NCBI RefSeq assembly: GCF_020379485.1
Contig: NC_063452.1
Span: 11,387,065 to 11,451,064, forward strand
DNA: 64,000 bases
Direction of reading: 5' to 3'
From: Brassica napus
Taxonomy: Eukaryota; Streptophyta; Magnoliopsida; Brassicales; Brassicaceae
Numbering within the stretch: position 1 is the stretch's first letter; every line of letters begins with the position of its first letter. The notes under the pieces are model-generated. The model had not been told where the DNA came from. It made no database searches and worked only from the letters and a program-made list of their open reading frames with translations. This document shows positions 1 through 10,490 of the stretch, one piece after another. The position numbers were made by a program, and so were the translations under genes.

Positions 1-522
1 ATGGGAATTCATTAGTATGGCTATAGGGGCAGTAGAGGAAATATGGATTATATACCGTTTGTAAATAGTGTAAATTAGTTTATTGCTAATAATGCATAAA
101 TTCTCTGGTGTACGTCCTAATTTTTCTATTTTAATCATATTTATAGCTCGTTTTCTCTTCTTAATAGACGAGTCTTTCACCTTGTCTTTGGCTACTCGAA
201 ATCTTTTCAGTAATAAATCCAACCGTCCAAAGAGTCTTTAACTCTACCAGACAATATTTTGTTTTTTTGAAAATCATATCAATTTTTGTAAATAGATAAA
301 TTAAACTCAATTCCTAGTATCTAAATATAAATTAACTAAAATTTGATTCAGTACACTTTACATTAACATGTAGTTTCTCATTTCATTATCAATTGCATTT
401 CTGATTTGATTCTAGTTTGTTTATTGAGAAAATAAGAAATTTAGGTTCAGTTCCTAATCTAAATATCAGTTCAACTCAATTCACATTGAACCAGTTTGGT
501 TTAGATGATTAGCATTCTTATA
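1..522. other. AT-rich intergenic DNA, nothing recognised
   Basis: No open frame, RNA gene or terminal motif is convincing here. The sequence is AT-rich and resembles the Helitron-filled DNA that follows. Confidence 0.5.
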
Positions 523-1749
523 TCTTATATATATAAAGTTGACTTTTTCTTTTCTTCTAACAAGTGGCATGGGTCTTTTACGACACATGTCATCTATGTA
601 TTTTTTTTACATTTTAGGTCTTTCTTCTTTTAGATTATTGCAATTTGGTCAAAAACTTTCATCGTGAACAATCTAATCCATTTCGCACTAACTATTATTA
701 TTATTATTATATATATAAAGTTGGTTTTTTCCCTTCTTATGATATGTGGAAGAAGAGTTTGTTGACATGTGTCCTCATATTTTTTTCTGTATTTTAAATC
801 ATTTTCCTTTTAGATTATTGCAATTTGCTCCATTAATTTTTAATTGTGTACTATCTAATCCTTCTCACATTTATTGGTCCCTAAAAATCAAGAAATAAAT
901 AAAATATTTTAAATATATTTTAAATAATTAATTTATTCACAACTAAAAATATCATACACTTTCACCATTGTATTATTTTTACTAATTTTTATTATTTCAT
1001 TTATAGATTATATATTTATTTCACTATTAATATCATAAGATAATCAAACTAATAATAAAAAATGAGAGCACCAACGCAAATAACCAAGAAAGCGGGTCAG
1101 AGGGAGAATAATAATCGAAAGGCTAAAGCCACCAAGAAGCAGGAAGATATATGTCTAAAGCACCAGAATCACAACCAGTAGTTAAAAGGTAAGAAACACC
1201 TCACAAACTAAACAAGAACATACAAGACAGTCATGCAAGTGAAAAACCACAAAGCTCTGGACAGAAGGGACCAAAGTTCCAAGAGACTAACTCCGCACAC
1301 TTATACCAAGGGAAACACGGAAAGAAAAGAAACAACTTGAGGGAGGGAGAATGGAAGACAACCACCGAGAAATCAGAGACTAAACTTGAGACCAGAATAA
1401 CCTTCCAAGCCCACATAGCATACATGAACGAAAACATTATCCAAACCTCGAGTGGCAAACATTGTGAACGGGAGATCCACCAGAGATGCGATAAAAGCTG
1501 CAAAGAGATGCGAGAATAGAGAGGGAAAGGGAGACGAAATGAAATCAACAAATTATGGACCTGTCCTCGAGCTATAAAAGAGAGCATAGAAGTCAGAGAA
1601 CCAAAAACTAGATCTTGAAAACCAAGACGAGCAGAGACTATTGACAGTAAGCCAACGACGAAGAATACAACATCAAAGACGACTAAACTCTGACCCAACC
1701 AAGGAGATGCAGTTCCTAACATCAACTGAAATCTAAGGAAAAAGAGGAG

Positions 1750-2030
1750 CAGTCAATATTGACTGGCACAGCCTACAATGCCGTGAGAATCAACCGAACA
1801 ACTGAAAACTCATAAACCCGATCTACAACAAATACCATATAATCTCACAAGTGAAGAAGGCAAGGAAGAACAAAAGAAAGAGGAGAGTCTTTTTCCGGTG
1901 ATGGTGAGAAGCACATCACACCAGAAAGGTAACAAAATACATAGACGGTGACGGCTCATGTTCAAAATATGGAGAGAGGGCAAAAAACATCTTTAAAGTT
2001 ATATTTTTCAAAAATATGAAAAAATATATT
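1750..2030. repeat. 281-bp direct repeat, copy 1
   Basis: Nearly identical by eye (low-to-mid 90s percent) to 2381-2661, same orientation, separated by 350 bp of AT-rich sequence. The related Helitron at 12598-13601 carries this segment once, so it was duplicated inside this Helitron. Confidence 0.85.
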
Positions 2031-2380
2031 GCATTCACAAAGGAATTATCTTTATATTTTCTTAACACTTAAAATATTTTTGATGATATTTAGTAATATT
2101 ATATCTAAAATCACATTTTATGGTCTATGCAATATATATTATATATACCAAATAATATAATAAAATTAAGATAAATTTAAAATTTCAAAAAATAACAATT
2201 AATGTCTATACACTAAAATAAAATATTTTTCTTATATTATAATAAATATATCTTAAAGCAAGAAATCTAAATAAGGAAACTTTTGAAAAATAATATCTCT
2301 AAAAATTAATAAAATTTCAAAGTCCCAACATTATTAATTTATACAAGTTTTACTGTACAAGGCGTTTCATGCCAGCGAAA

Positions 2381-2661
2381 CAGTTAATATTGACTGGCAC
2401 AGCCTACAATGCCGTGAGAATCAACCGAACAGCTGAAAACTCATAAACCCGATCTACAACAAATATCATATAATCTCACAGGTGAAGAAGGCAAGGAAGA
2501 CCAAAAGAAGGAGGTGAGTCTTTTTCTGGTGATGGTGAGAAGCACTACACACCAGAAAGGTAACGAAATACATAGACGGTGATGACTCATGGTCAAAATA
2601 TGGAGAGAGGGCAAAAAACATCTTAAAAGTTATATTTTTCAAAAATTTGAAAAAATATATT
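2381..2661. repeat. 281-bp direct repeat, copy 2
   Basis: Partner of 1750-2030. It is followed by the sequence that also follows the single copy in the related element, so this copy sits in the ancestral position. Confidence 0.85.
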
Positions 2662-2928
2662 ACAATTTTGGCGCTGAAACTATCAATATTAGAATCAGCA
2701 GAGGCTCACTTCACTACTAACAAGTAATATACACACAACAACACATTATTCAATAAACAAACACAAAATATATTAATCTATCACCTATTACTACATAACA
2801 CACTTAAAAAACCAAATAATGCTCTTAACAAATAAAAACGACAACATAATAACATTATCCAAAAAATCATGCTCTTAGCAGTAATAAAACAATATTTTGC
2901 GCGAAGCGCGGATACCCCCTAGTTATTA

Positions 2929-3534
2929 TCTATATATATAAAGAAGGGTTTCCTTCACTCCTAGGCCATTCACATCAGATTCCATGTCACTAATTTGGAG
3001 TCTGTGGTGACGACACGTATCACAGTCAATCAAAAGTCAATGTTTCATTAATTCTTGAGTTTAATGAGTTTATGTGTTTACTACGGTCCAATTACAATTT
3101 CTCTAAAAAAATTGTATACAAAACTTAGGGAAAGTGGCCGTCGAGCAACAATTTGCGTTCAGTCAACTGTCAATAGAAATCCAACGGTTTCACCGGTGAC
3201 GAACGATTCCGATCAATGTCATTTGGAAGCCGAATAGACTTCTTTAATCTAGCGCCATTACGAAAATTAACTTGGTTCATGCATATTGATTTTTGTATTG
3301 AAAATTAATCTACTTATTATCAAAATTATCATAATTACAGTAGAATAAACAAATAAAATATCTAAAACTATTATGTAATCATGAACATTTTAATATTAAG
3401 ATGATCATGATCTATAAAAAGAATAACAAAACATCTTAAATTTTAAGTAAGCTAAACCTTTTGAAATACTCTTTAACTGATATATTTATGTATTTTTGAT
3501 TACTAACACACCCGTAGCGTGGAGAGAGAGAGAG

Positions 3535-3629
<95 letters not shown>

Positions 3630-3793
3630 TTATGCTAATAGTAAAAAATAATTTTTTGGTTAATTTTAAATTAAGAAAATATTATATCTCATATACATCT
3701 CTTGCAAATGTAAACCTAAAATACAAACCACAAATTATATAAAAAAATAATAATCTTAAAGTATATCATGTCCGTAGGGCGGGCCGACCCTAG
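2929..3793 (+). mobile_element. Short non-autonomous Helitron (865 bp)
   Basis: Begins A|TCTATATATATAAAG at 2929 and ends CCGACCCTAG|T at 3793, with a GC-rich imperfect hairpin just before the end. This is the A/T insertion context and CTAG terminus of Helitrons. The 3' end is close to that of the minus-strand end at 44594, so both belong to one family. It contains the GA microsatellite and no credible gene. Confidence 0.75.
3521..3625. repeat. (GA)n microsatellite
   Basis: About 105 bp of almost pure GA dinucleotide repeat with a single early C interruption, inside a Helitron. Confidence 0.97.
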
Positions 3794-3795
3794 TT

Positions 3796-4289
3796 ATTAT
3801 ATATATAAAGTTGGATTTTTTTCTTCTTCTGACAAGTGGCAGAGGGCTTTTGTGACACGTGTCATCTATGTATTTTTTTACATTTTAGGTCTTTCTTCTT
3901 TTAAATTATTGCAATTTGGCCAAATACTTTCTAATCGTGAATTATCCAATCCTTTTCGCACTAACTATTATATTATGAAGTTTGATAATCTATTTTTCTA
4001 TTCACTAAAATTCAAGATGAATAAAGAAATAAATAAAATAATAAAAATATATTTTACATATTTAATTTATTCACAACTAAAAATAACATAAATTTTTGTT
4101 ATTTTATTATTTTTACCATTTTCTATTATTTAATATACAAATTATATATTTATTTAACTATTAAAAATATAAAATGACCAAACTAATAAGAAGAAATTAG
4201 ATTGCAATACATAATCTAAACATAAAACTTCCTCAGTTAGAGAGACAAAACAAAATACTATAGTAACACTAACTCAATAATCTAAAGTC
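3796..4289 (+). mobile_element. Helitron, 5' part, interrupted by gypsy element
   Basis: The first ~180 bp match the 5' ends at 523 and ~705, and the rest follows the order of sequence at ~870-1075 in the first Helitron. The match stops at 4289 where LTR sequence starts and resumes after the retrotransposon at 12598. The two pieces together give an element of about 1.5 kb. Confidence 0.7.
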
Positions 4290-5347
4290 TAAACGGTTGG
4301 TCATGTCCCAAAAGGCACGAGTTGCCAAAGGTCACGAGTTACCAAAGGTTGTAAGTTGCCAAAGGTCACGAGTTACCAAAGGTTGTGATATACCAAAGGG
4401 TGTAAGTAACCAAAGGTTACGAACATCAAGAGGTACGAGGACCAAGAGGTACGGACATCAAGAGGTACCAAGGACCGCAGGGATGCATGTTCCAAATGGT
4501 GTCTGTTGAGACAGCTTTTGTCCGATACTTATGGATCAGTCTATGACTTGTTAAGTCAAGACAGGTTCATGGCTTGTCTAAGCCATGGTAAGAGTCGCAA
4601 GGTCTGATCGGTTGCTAAGCCTACCGGATTGGGCTTGAGGCTTACTCGGCCATTTGGATCCAGGCCCAAGGCCGGATCAGGTAAGGAAGTCCGTTGGGCC
4701 ATTGAGCCGGACTTCAATTGGGCCGGTCAAACCTAGATTCTATCCGGTTAGACGGATTGGTCTTCGGAGCGATCCGGAACTGTTCGTGTGTTCTGTTTAT
4801 CTATTCTGGACTGTCTATCTGATTTTAAGTCAAGGGGTGATTGGTTGTATGACTTAGGATACGGTAGGCAGGTTCATATATTTTTATAATTATGTTGTCT
4901 GAGGTTTATCTATATTCTAGGAACCAAGCCAAGCATTGTAGAATCGACCAGTTCTATTCTCGGTTATGATTAATGCTTATCTGGTTGTGGTTTCAGGAAC
5001 TAAGGATGGTTCTGGTCAAGCCAAGGAGCCGTGAAGGCTCGGTCAGTGAGAGGCTGTGTAACGTGCTCGGTCAGTGAGAGGCTGTGTAACGTGTGGTTAG
5101 ATGATGCTAGGGATGAACTAGTGATTGTCTATGAAACTGTTAAGAATTTGTGTATCGGATCTCATGTTTCTAAGTAATACAATATATACACATTTATATT
5201 CCGCTGTGCTATCTGTTTATTTGTTTTAGAACCTCAGATTTTAAATGACTCAGACAATGAAAGACTTAAAATGAATCAAACAAGCAAAGAAATTAATAAG
5301 TAGCAAACAGATCCAGTTTGGTCGAGAGGCCGGATCAGGGCGTTACA
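4290..5347 (+). repeat. 5' LTR, truncated
   Basis: Matches the 3' LTR from 11559 to its end (GCGTTACA) at low-to-mid 90s percent identity by eye. The first ~1.07 kb of the LTR, including the TG start and TATA box, is missing. It contains imperfect short repeats built on CAAAGGTYRYGAGTTRCC around 4310-4420. Confidence 0.9.
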
Positions 5348-5349
5348 AG

Positions 5350-5362
5350 TTGGTATCAGAGC
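5350..5362 (+). other. Primer-binding site (initiator tRNA-Met type)
   Basis: TTGGTATCAGAGC, two bases after the LTR end, is the usual plant gypsy/copia primer site complementary to the 3' end of initiator tRNA-Met. Confidence 0.85.
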
Positions 5363-5492
5363 CTGCTCGATTCTAGGATAGTTGGGTTATGTAGTCCACA
5401 CACAAGCAGCCAGCTGACTAGGTCTCACGGTAAGGTTTGATTGCTTAGGTCTAGGTATTGTTTTTCTCGGTTATATTATTGTTGTACTAACA

Positions 5493-6953
5493 ATGTCTGA
5501 ATCCTTAGGCTGGGAAAAGCAAATCGGGAAAGGTCCGAAAGAGTAAGAGAACGGCTGGTCAGTCTAATCAAGGGGCCGCAGACGGAGCTGGTCTGTCCGG
5601 GTTACCAACCAATCCAGTTGAGACTAACACCGGAGGTGTGTTACCGACTGACCTGGCTAACCTTACCGGGACGCAACATAACGGTCAGCAACATCAGGAG
5701 CATGATGAGGAAGTGGAATCCTCGAACGCTAACTGTGATGGTGACCAGCGTGAGAAAGTGGCCGATGGTACGGCTAACGCGCCCACGGCACTATCCAAGG
5801 AGGACTTGATAGAGGCCATGAAAGTGATGGGTAACCAGGTGGAGGCTATGACTCAGCTGTTCACACCACTAGTGAATTCATCAGTTGGTCAAGCTACACC
5901 CGTAGCTACGGCTACACCTATCGCTACTGGTCCAGCTGTGGACGCGGTTGAGGTGATCGAGATCGATCCACCGAAAAAGTCTGTAAGAAAGGTTGATTAT
6001 CTGAGTCTGCTTCAACATCTATCCAGATTGGGTACAAAGCATTTCTCAGGTAGCACCGACCCTATTGTGGCAGATGAGTGGAGGAGTAGGCTGGTCCGAA
6101 ACTTTCAATCAACTCGCTGTCCAGAGGATTACAGGCGAGACATTACCGTTCACTTCCTGGAAGGGGACGCGCATAATTGGTGGCTTGCAGTGGACAAGCG
6201 CACCAATGGAAGTCTCGAAAGTTTTGCGATTTTGAAGCTGAATTCAACCGCAAATACTTTCCTGTTGAGGCTTGGGACCGTCTGGAAGCTAAGTTTTAGA
6301 TTTGGTCCAAGGTCGCAGAACCGTACGGGACTACGAAGAGGAGTTCAACCGACTCAGACGGTTCGTTGGAAGGGAGTTGGAGGACGAAGCAGTCCAGGTT
6401 CGTAGGTTCATACGAGGCCTAAGGCCGGAACTGAAAACCCACTGCTCGACCCGCACCTTCAACACCGTTGAGGAACTGGTTGAACGGGTGGCTTTGTTGG
6501 AGTCTAACTTGGCTGAGTAAGATAAGCTTAAGACTAAGCCACAGTCTGGCCCATCGGGCAAGACAAATGATAAAAAGAGAAAATGGGACCAGGTGGACGG
6601 AGGCAAGACCTCTGGTGGCCGACCTGAGTGTTCCAAATGTGGACGGAACCATCCCGGTGAGTGTTGGAAGTCCATGGGGGCTTGTGTTCGATGTGGCAGC
6701 ATGGACCATGGAGTCCAAAACTGTCCTCGACCGAACCAGTCTGGTAGAAGCGGCTCGATGAATTGTTTCCAGTGTGGCCAGAAAGGACATTTCCAATCGG
6801 AGTGTCCCAAGCTGCAAGGAAGTCAGGGGAAGGGTCGTGGAGACACATGCAAGGCGTCCCAAGGCAAACCAACCACAACACCAAGGGTGTATGAACTGTC
6901 ACGAGACGACGGAGCTTCCGGATCATTTGATTCGATCTCTGGTAATTTCTAAA
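5493..6953 (+). pseudogene. Retrotransposon gag (broken)
   Basis: Encodes the capsid/nucleocapsid precursor of the gypsy element. The clearest parts are a retrotransposon-gag-type region (about 5990-6515, with the HFLEGDAHNWW motif) and two zinc knuckles at 6630-6730 and 6765-6805 (CX2CX4HX4C form in the second, CFQCGQKGHFQSEC). The frame shifts twice between about 6225 and 6310 and there is a TAA at 6518-6520 before the knuckles, so no single product is possible. The first ATG after the primer site (5493) opens only a short frame before a stop. Confidence 0.85.
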
Positions 6954-7043
6954 TTTATCTTTTTACATTCAAGTAGAAATGCTTGGTCTGAAACCTAGAA
7001 TTGTCTAGGGGATTCTGATGAGGGGCCTCTGGTAGGAACCCTC

Positions 7044-7382
7044 ATGGTTGGTGGGATAAAAACCCACGTACGTTTCGATACAGGGGCTACACATAGTTTT
7101 GTGAGTCCGGGACTGGACGGAAAGGGTCTGTTTTGTCTGGATGCTGGTGATAATTTTCAGATAGTGAGGGCAGCCGGGGGGCAAGCCATGAACTCACTAG
7201 GTCTCATGTCGAATATCCCAGTACAGATCCAGGGAAAGGTCTTTCCTGCGAATTTGGTCTGTGTCCACCTAAAGAATCAAGAAGTTATCTTAGGTATGGA
7301 CTGGTTGGGAAAGTATCAGGCTACTCTCGATTGCCATAAGGGTCGTGTGCAATTGGAGACTGGGCTGTACCCGATAGAGTAA
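7044..7382 (+). pseudogene. Retrotransposon aspartic protease domain
   Basis: An open segment of 112 codons with the retropepsin motif FDTGATHSF near its start and the conserved ILGMDWL block near its end, as in plant gypsy polyproteins. It would normally be fused to gag upstream and to reverse transcriptase downstream. Here a TAG at 7380-7382 separates it from the pol frame. Confidence 0.85.
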
Positions 7383-7388
7383 CAATGT

Positions 7389-10300
7389 ATGTGTCCGGCT
7401 CTTGAGAAAGTAGTGGTTTCAGCAGTTCGAGCGATTCAGATGCTGGAACAGAGTTCTCAGTCCTTTTTGGCAACAATTACAACTACAGAGCCTTGCAGTT
7501 CTGTTATTCTGTTAGACCCAGGCGAGGATTCGTTGGTTTCCGAGTTCCCGGATGTGTTTCAGTCGCTACAGGGTGTCCCCCCTGATAGGTCCAATCCATT
7601 CCTGATTGAACTGGAACCAGGGACAGCTCCGCTGTCCAGGAGTCCGTATCGAATGGCTCCAGCCGAGATGGCCGAGCTAAAGAAGCAATTGGAAGAATTG
7701 CTGGACCAGGGGTTCATACGGCCAAGTAGCTCCCCTTAGGGTGCACCAGTCCTCTTTGTGAAAAATGAAGATGGTAGCATGCGTCTGTGCATCGACTATC
7801 GAGGGTTGAACAGGGTAACTATGAAGAACAAGTACCTGTTGCCCAGGATAGACGAGCTGTTAGATCAACTAAAAGGAGCTAAGTGGTTTTCTAAAATAGA
7901 TTTGGCCCCAGGATATCATCAGATTCCTATAGAGCCAAATGATATTAGGAAGGCAACATTTAGGACCACGTACGGCCACTACGAGTTCATAGTGATGTCG
8001 TTCGGTCTGACCAATGCACCTGCTGCATTCATGAAAATGATGAACATCGTGTTCCGGGACTTCTTGGACGAATCAGTGATCATATTTATTGATGATATCC
8101 TAATTTATTCCAAGGATGAGGAATCTCACCGGAAACATCTGAGAGCCGTGCTGGAACGATTACGAGAACACAAACTTTATGCTAAATTCAGCAAATGCAG
8201 TTTTTGGCAAAAGTGTATTGGGTTCCTCGGCCATATTGTTTCCGATCAAGGCGTCTCAGTGGATCCAGAAAAGATCAGGGCAATCAAGGATTGGCCTCGG
8301 CCACGCAGTGCAAAGGAAGTCAGAAGCTTCCTAGGGCTGGCAGGTTACTATAGAAAGTTTGTGAAGGGATTCACAAGCTTGGCTCAGCCTATGACATGGT
8401 TGACTGGGAAGGACGTTAAGTTTACATGGTCTGAAGAGTGCGAGAGATGTTTCTCCGCGCTTAAAGATATGCTGACTCGTACACCCATTCTTGTTCTACC
8501 GGAGGCAGACCAACCCTACGTGGTCTACACGGATGCGTCCATTACTGGACTCGGTTCCGTGTTGACTCAACATGGGAAGGTAATTGCCTACGCGTCAAGG
8601 CAGCTGAAGAAATATGAGGGAAACTACCCCACCCATGATCTTAAAATGGATGCGGTAGTGTTCGCCTTAAAAATTTGGCGATCATATTTATATGGGGCCA
8701 AAGTTCAGATACTTATGGACCATAAAAGTCTGAAGTATATATTCACCCAGCCTGAGTTGAACTTAAGGCAGAGGAGGTGGATGGAGTTCGTGGCTGACTA
8801 CGACTTGGATATTACTTACTATCCGGGAAAGGCTAACCTTGTGGCTGACGCCTTGAGCCGGAAGCAAGAGGATGTCACGGTTGATAGCGGGACGAACGGA
8901 CCGGATGAGGTGGGATGTTTCGTTCGTTTAAATACTTTGAACGGGACGGACGGACCACGGGGTTTTGAGGCGGTGGATAAAACCGACCTACTTGCCCGGA
9001 TACGGGCGGCCCGTGATCATGACAAGAACCTGAAGACGGTTGCTCGGAATGACCTGACTGAGTATCAAATCGCCAAGGATGGTACGATTTTAGTTCATGG
9101 TCGGATCAGCGTACCCAATGATAGAAGTTTAAAGGACGAGATCCTTACAGAAGCTCATAAGTCTAGATTTTCGATCCATCCTGGAGTGACCAAGATGTAT
9201 CATAATCTTAGACAATACTATCATTGGATACAGATGAAGGTCGATGTGGCCGAATGGATGGCCAAGTTTCCTACTTGCCAACTCGTCAAGGCCGAACAAC
9301 AAGTTCCGAGTGGACTGCTCCAGAGCCTACCTATTCCAGAATGGAAGTGGGATCACATCACGATGGATTTCGTGACAGGGTTCCCCACAACCAGGAATAG
9401 GAATGATGTTGTCTGGGTAATTGTGGATCGACTAACCAAGTCTGCCCACTTCCTGGCCATCAAAAAGACTCATGGAGTCGACCATAATGTAAGTAAGTAC
9501 TTTGACGAGATTGTGAGGCTACACGGAGTACCCTCAAGTATAGTTTCGGATAGAGATCTGAGGTTCACTTCTCATTTCTGGCAAACTTTTCAGAAAGCGT
9601 TAGGAACGAGAGTAAACATGAGTACGGCTTACCATCCCAAAACGGATGGACAGTCCGAAAGAACTATACGGACGCTGGAGGATATGCTTCGAGCATGTGT
9701 CCTTGATTGGGGCGATTCCTGGGAGCGGCATTTGCCCTTAGTGGAATTCGCTTACAATAACAGTTTCCACTCAAGTATAGGCATGTCACCATACGAAGCT
9801 TTGTATGGACGACCATGCAGGACACCGTTATACTGGACCCAAGTGGGGGAGTGCAGCATGATTGGCCCCAAGATCGTGGAAGAAACCACGGAGAAGATCA
9901 AGTCCGTGCGGGACAAGATGAGAGCTACACAGGACAGACAAAAATATTACGCTGACAAACGAAGGAAAGAACTGGAGTTTGCAGTGAATGATATGGTCTA
10001 TCTCAAAATGATTACCTTTAAAGGTAGAGTGCGAATTTCTGGTAGAAGGAAGTTAGATCCAAGATACCTGGGTCCGTTCAGAGTCATGGAACGAGTGGGT
10101 AGTGTGACATATAAGTTGGACATACTATCTGAGATGGAAGCTTTCCATAACGTATTCCATGTCTCCCAACTTCGGAAGTGCTTGGCGGATCAGGACGTCT
10201 TTATACCAGAAATACCATCTGATCTAGGTACGAACTTAACTTTGGAGACAAGGCCGGTTCAGATCGTAGATAGGATGGAAAAAGCAACGAGAAAGAAAAC

Positions 10301-10490
10301 AATCCAAATGGTCAAGGTCATTTGGGATTGTAGTGGTCGAGAAGAAACGACTTGGGAAACGGAGGCCAGGATGAAGGCTGAATTTCCAAAGTGGTTTGAC
10401 CAGTTTGTGTTGGATGAAACACATGACTCGGATTCGAGGACAAATCCATTGCTAGTGGGGGAGACTTGTAACATCCGCAATCCTAGATAA
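7389..10490 (+). pseudogene. Retrotransposon pol: RT, RNase H, integrase, chromodomain
   Basis: One frame interrupted by a single stop (TAG at 7737-7739, where the family has Trp, in SSSP*GAPVLF). After it 910 codons are open. Reverse transcriptase: CIDYRGLN, then [10 protein letters not shown] at the active site. RNase [16 protein letters not shown]. Integrase: zinc-binding region about 9150-9300 in which one ligand seems lost (KFPTCQLVK instead of a CxxC pair), and the catalytic core with MDF, SDRDLRF and the [11 protein letters not shown] block. The C-terminus (about 10250-10395) resembles a chromodomain, which in this clade directs insertion to heterochromatin. The stop at 10490 lies inside the 3' LTR. 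The long open stretch suggests fairly recent loss of activity. Confidence 0.93.
10449..10466 (+). other. Polypurine tract
   Basis: Purine-rich stretch (TAGTGGGGGAGACT) immediately before the TGTAACATCC start of the 3' LTR, placed where plus-strand priming occurs. Confidence 0.75.

Larger units (their letters stand above)
523..2922 (+). mobile_element. Non-autonomous Helitron (composite, two 5' ends)
   Basis: The 5' end starts TC followed by a TATATATAAAG stretch at 523. A second copy of the same 5' sequence begins near 705, so the left ~180 bp is an older truncated copy. The 3' end is a short hairpin (CGC-GAA-GCG, about 2899-2909) followed by CTAG at 2919-2922 and then T, as expected for Helitrons. 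No helicase is encoded. A diverged relative split by the gypsy element (3796-4289 and 12598-13601) matches it over most of its length. A 164-codon open frame on the minus strand (1231-1725) has a diverged counterpart at 12743-13000. I read it as part of the repeat, not a gene. Confidence 0.7.

Noticed and set aside
6331..6926. Minus-strand frames of 130-159 codons in the gypsy element
   Set aside because: Antisense of gag, which has clear zinc knuckles on the plus strand.
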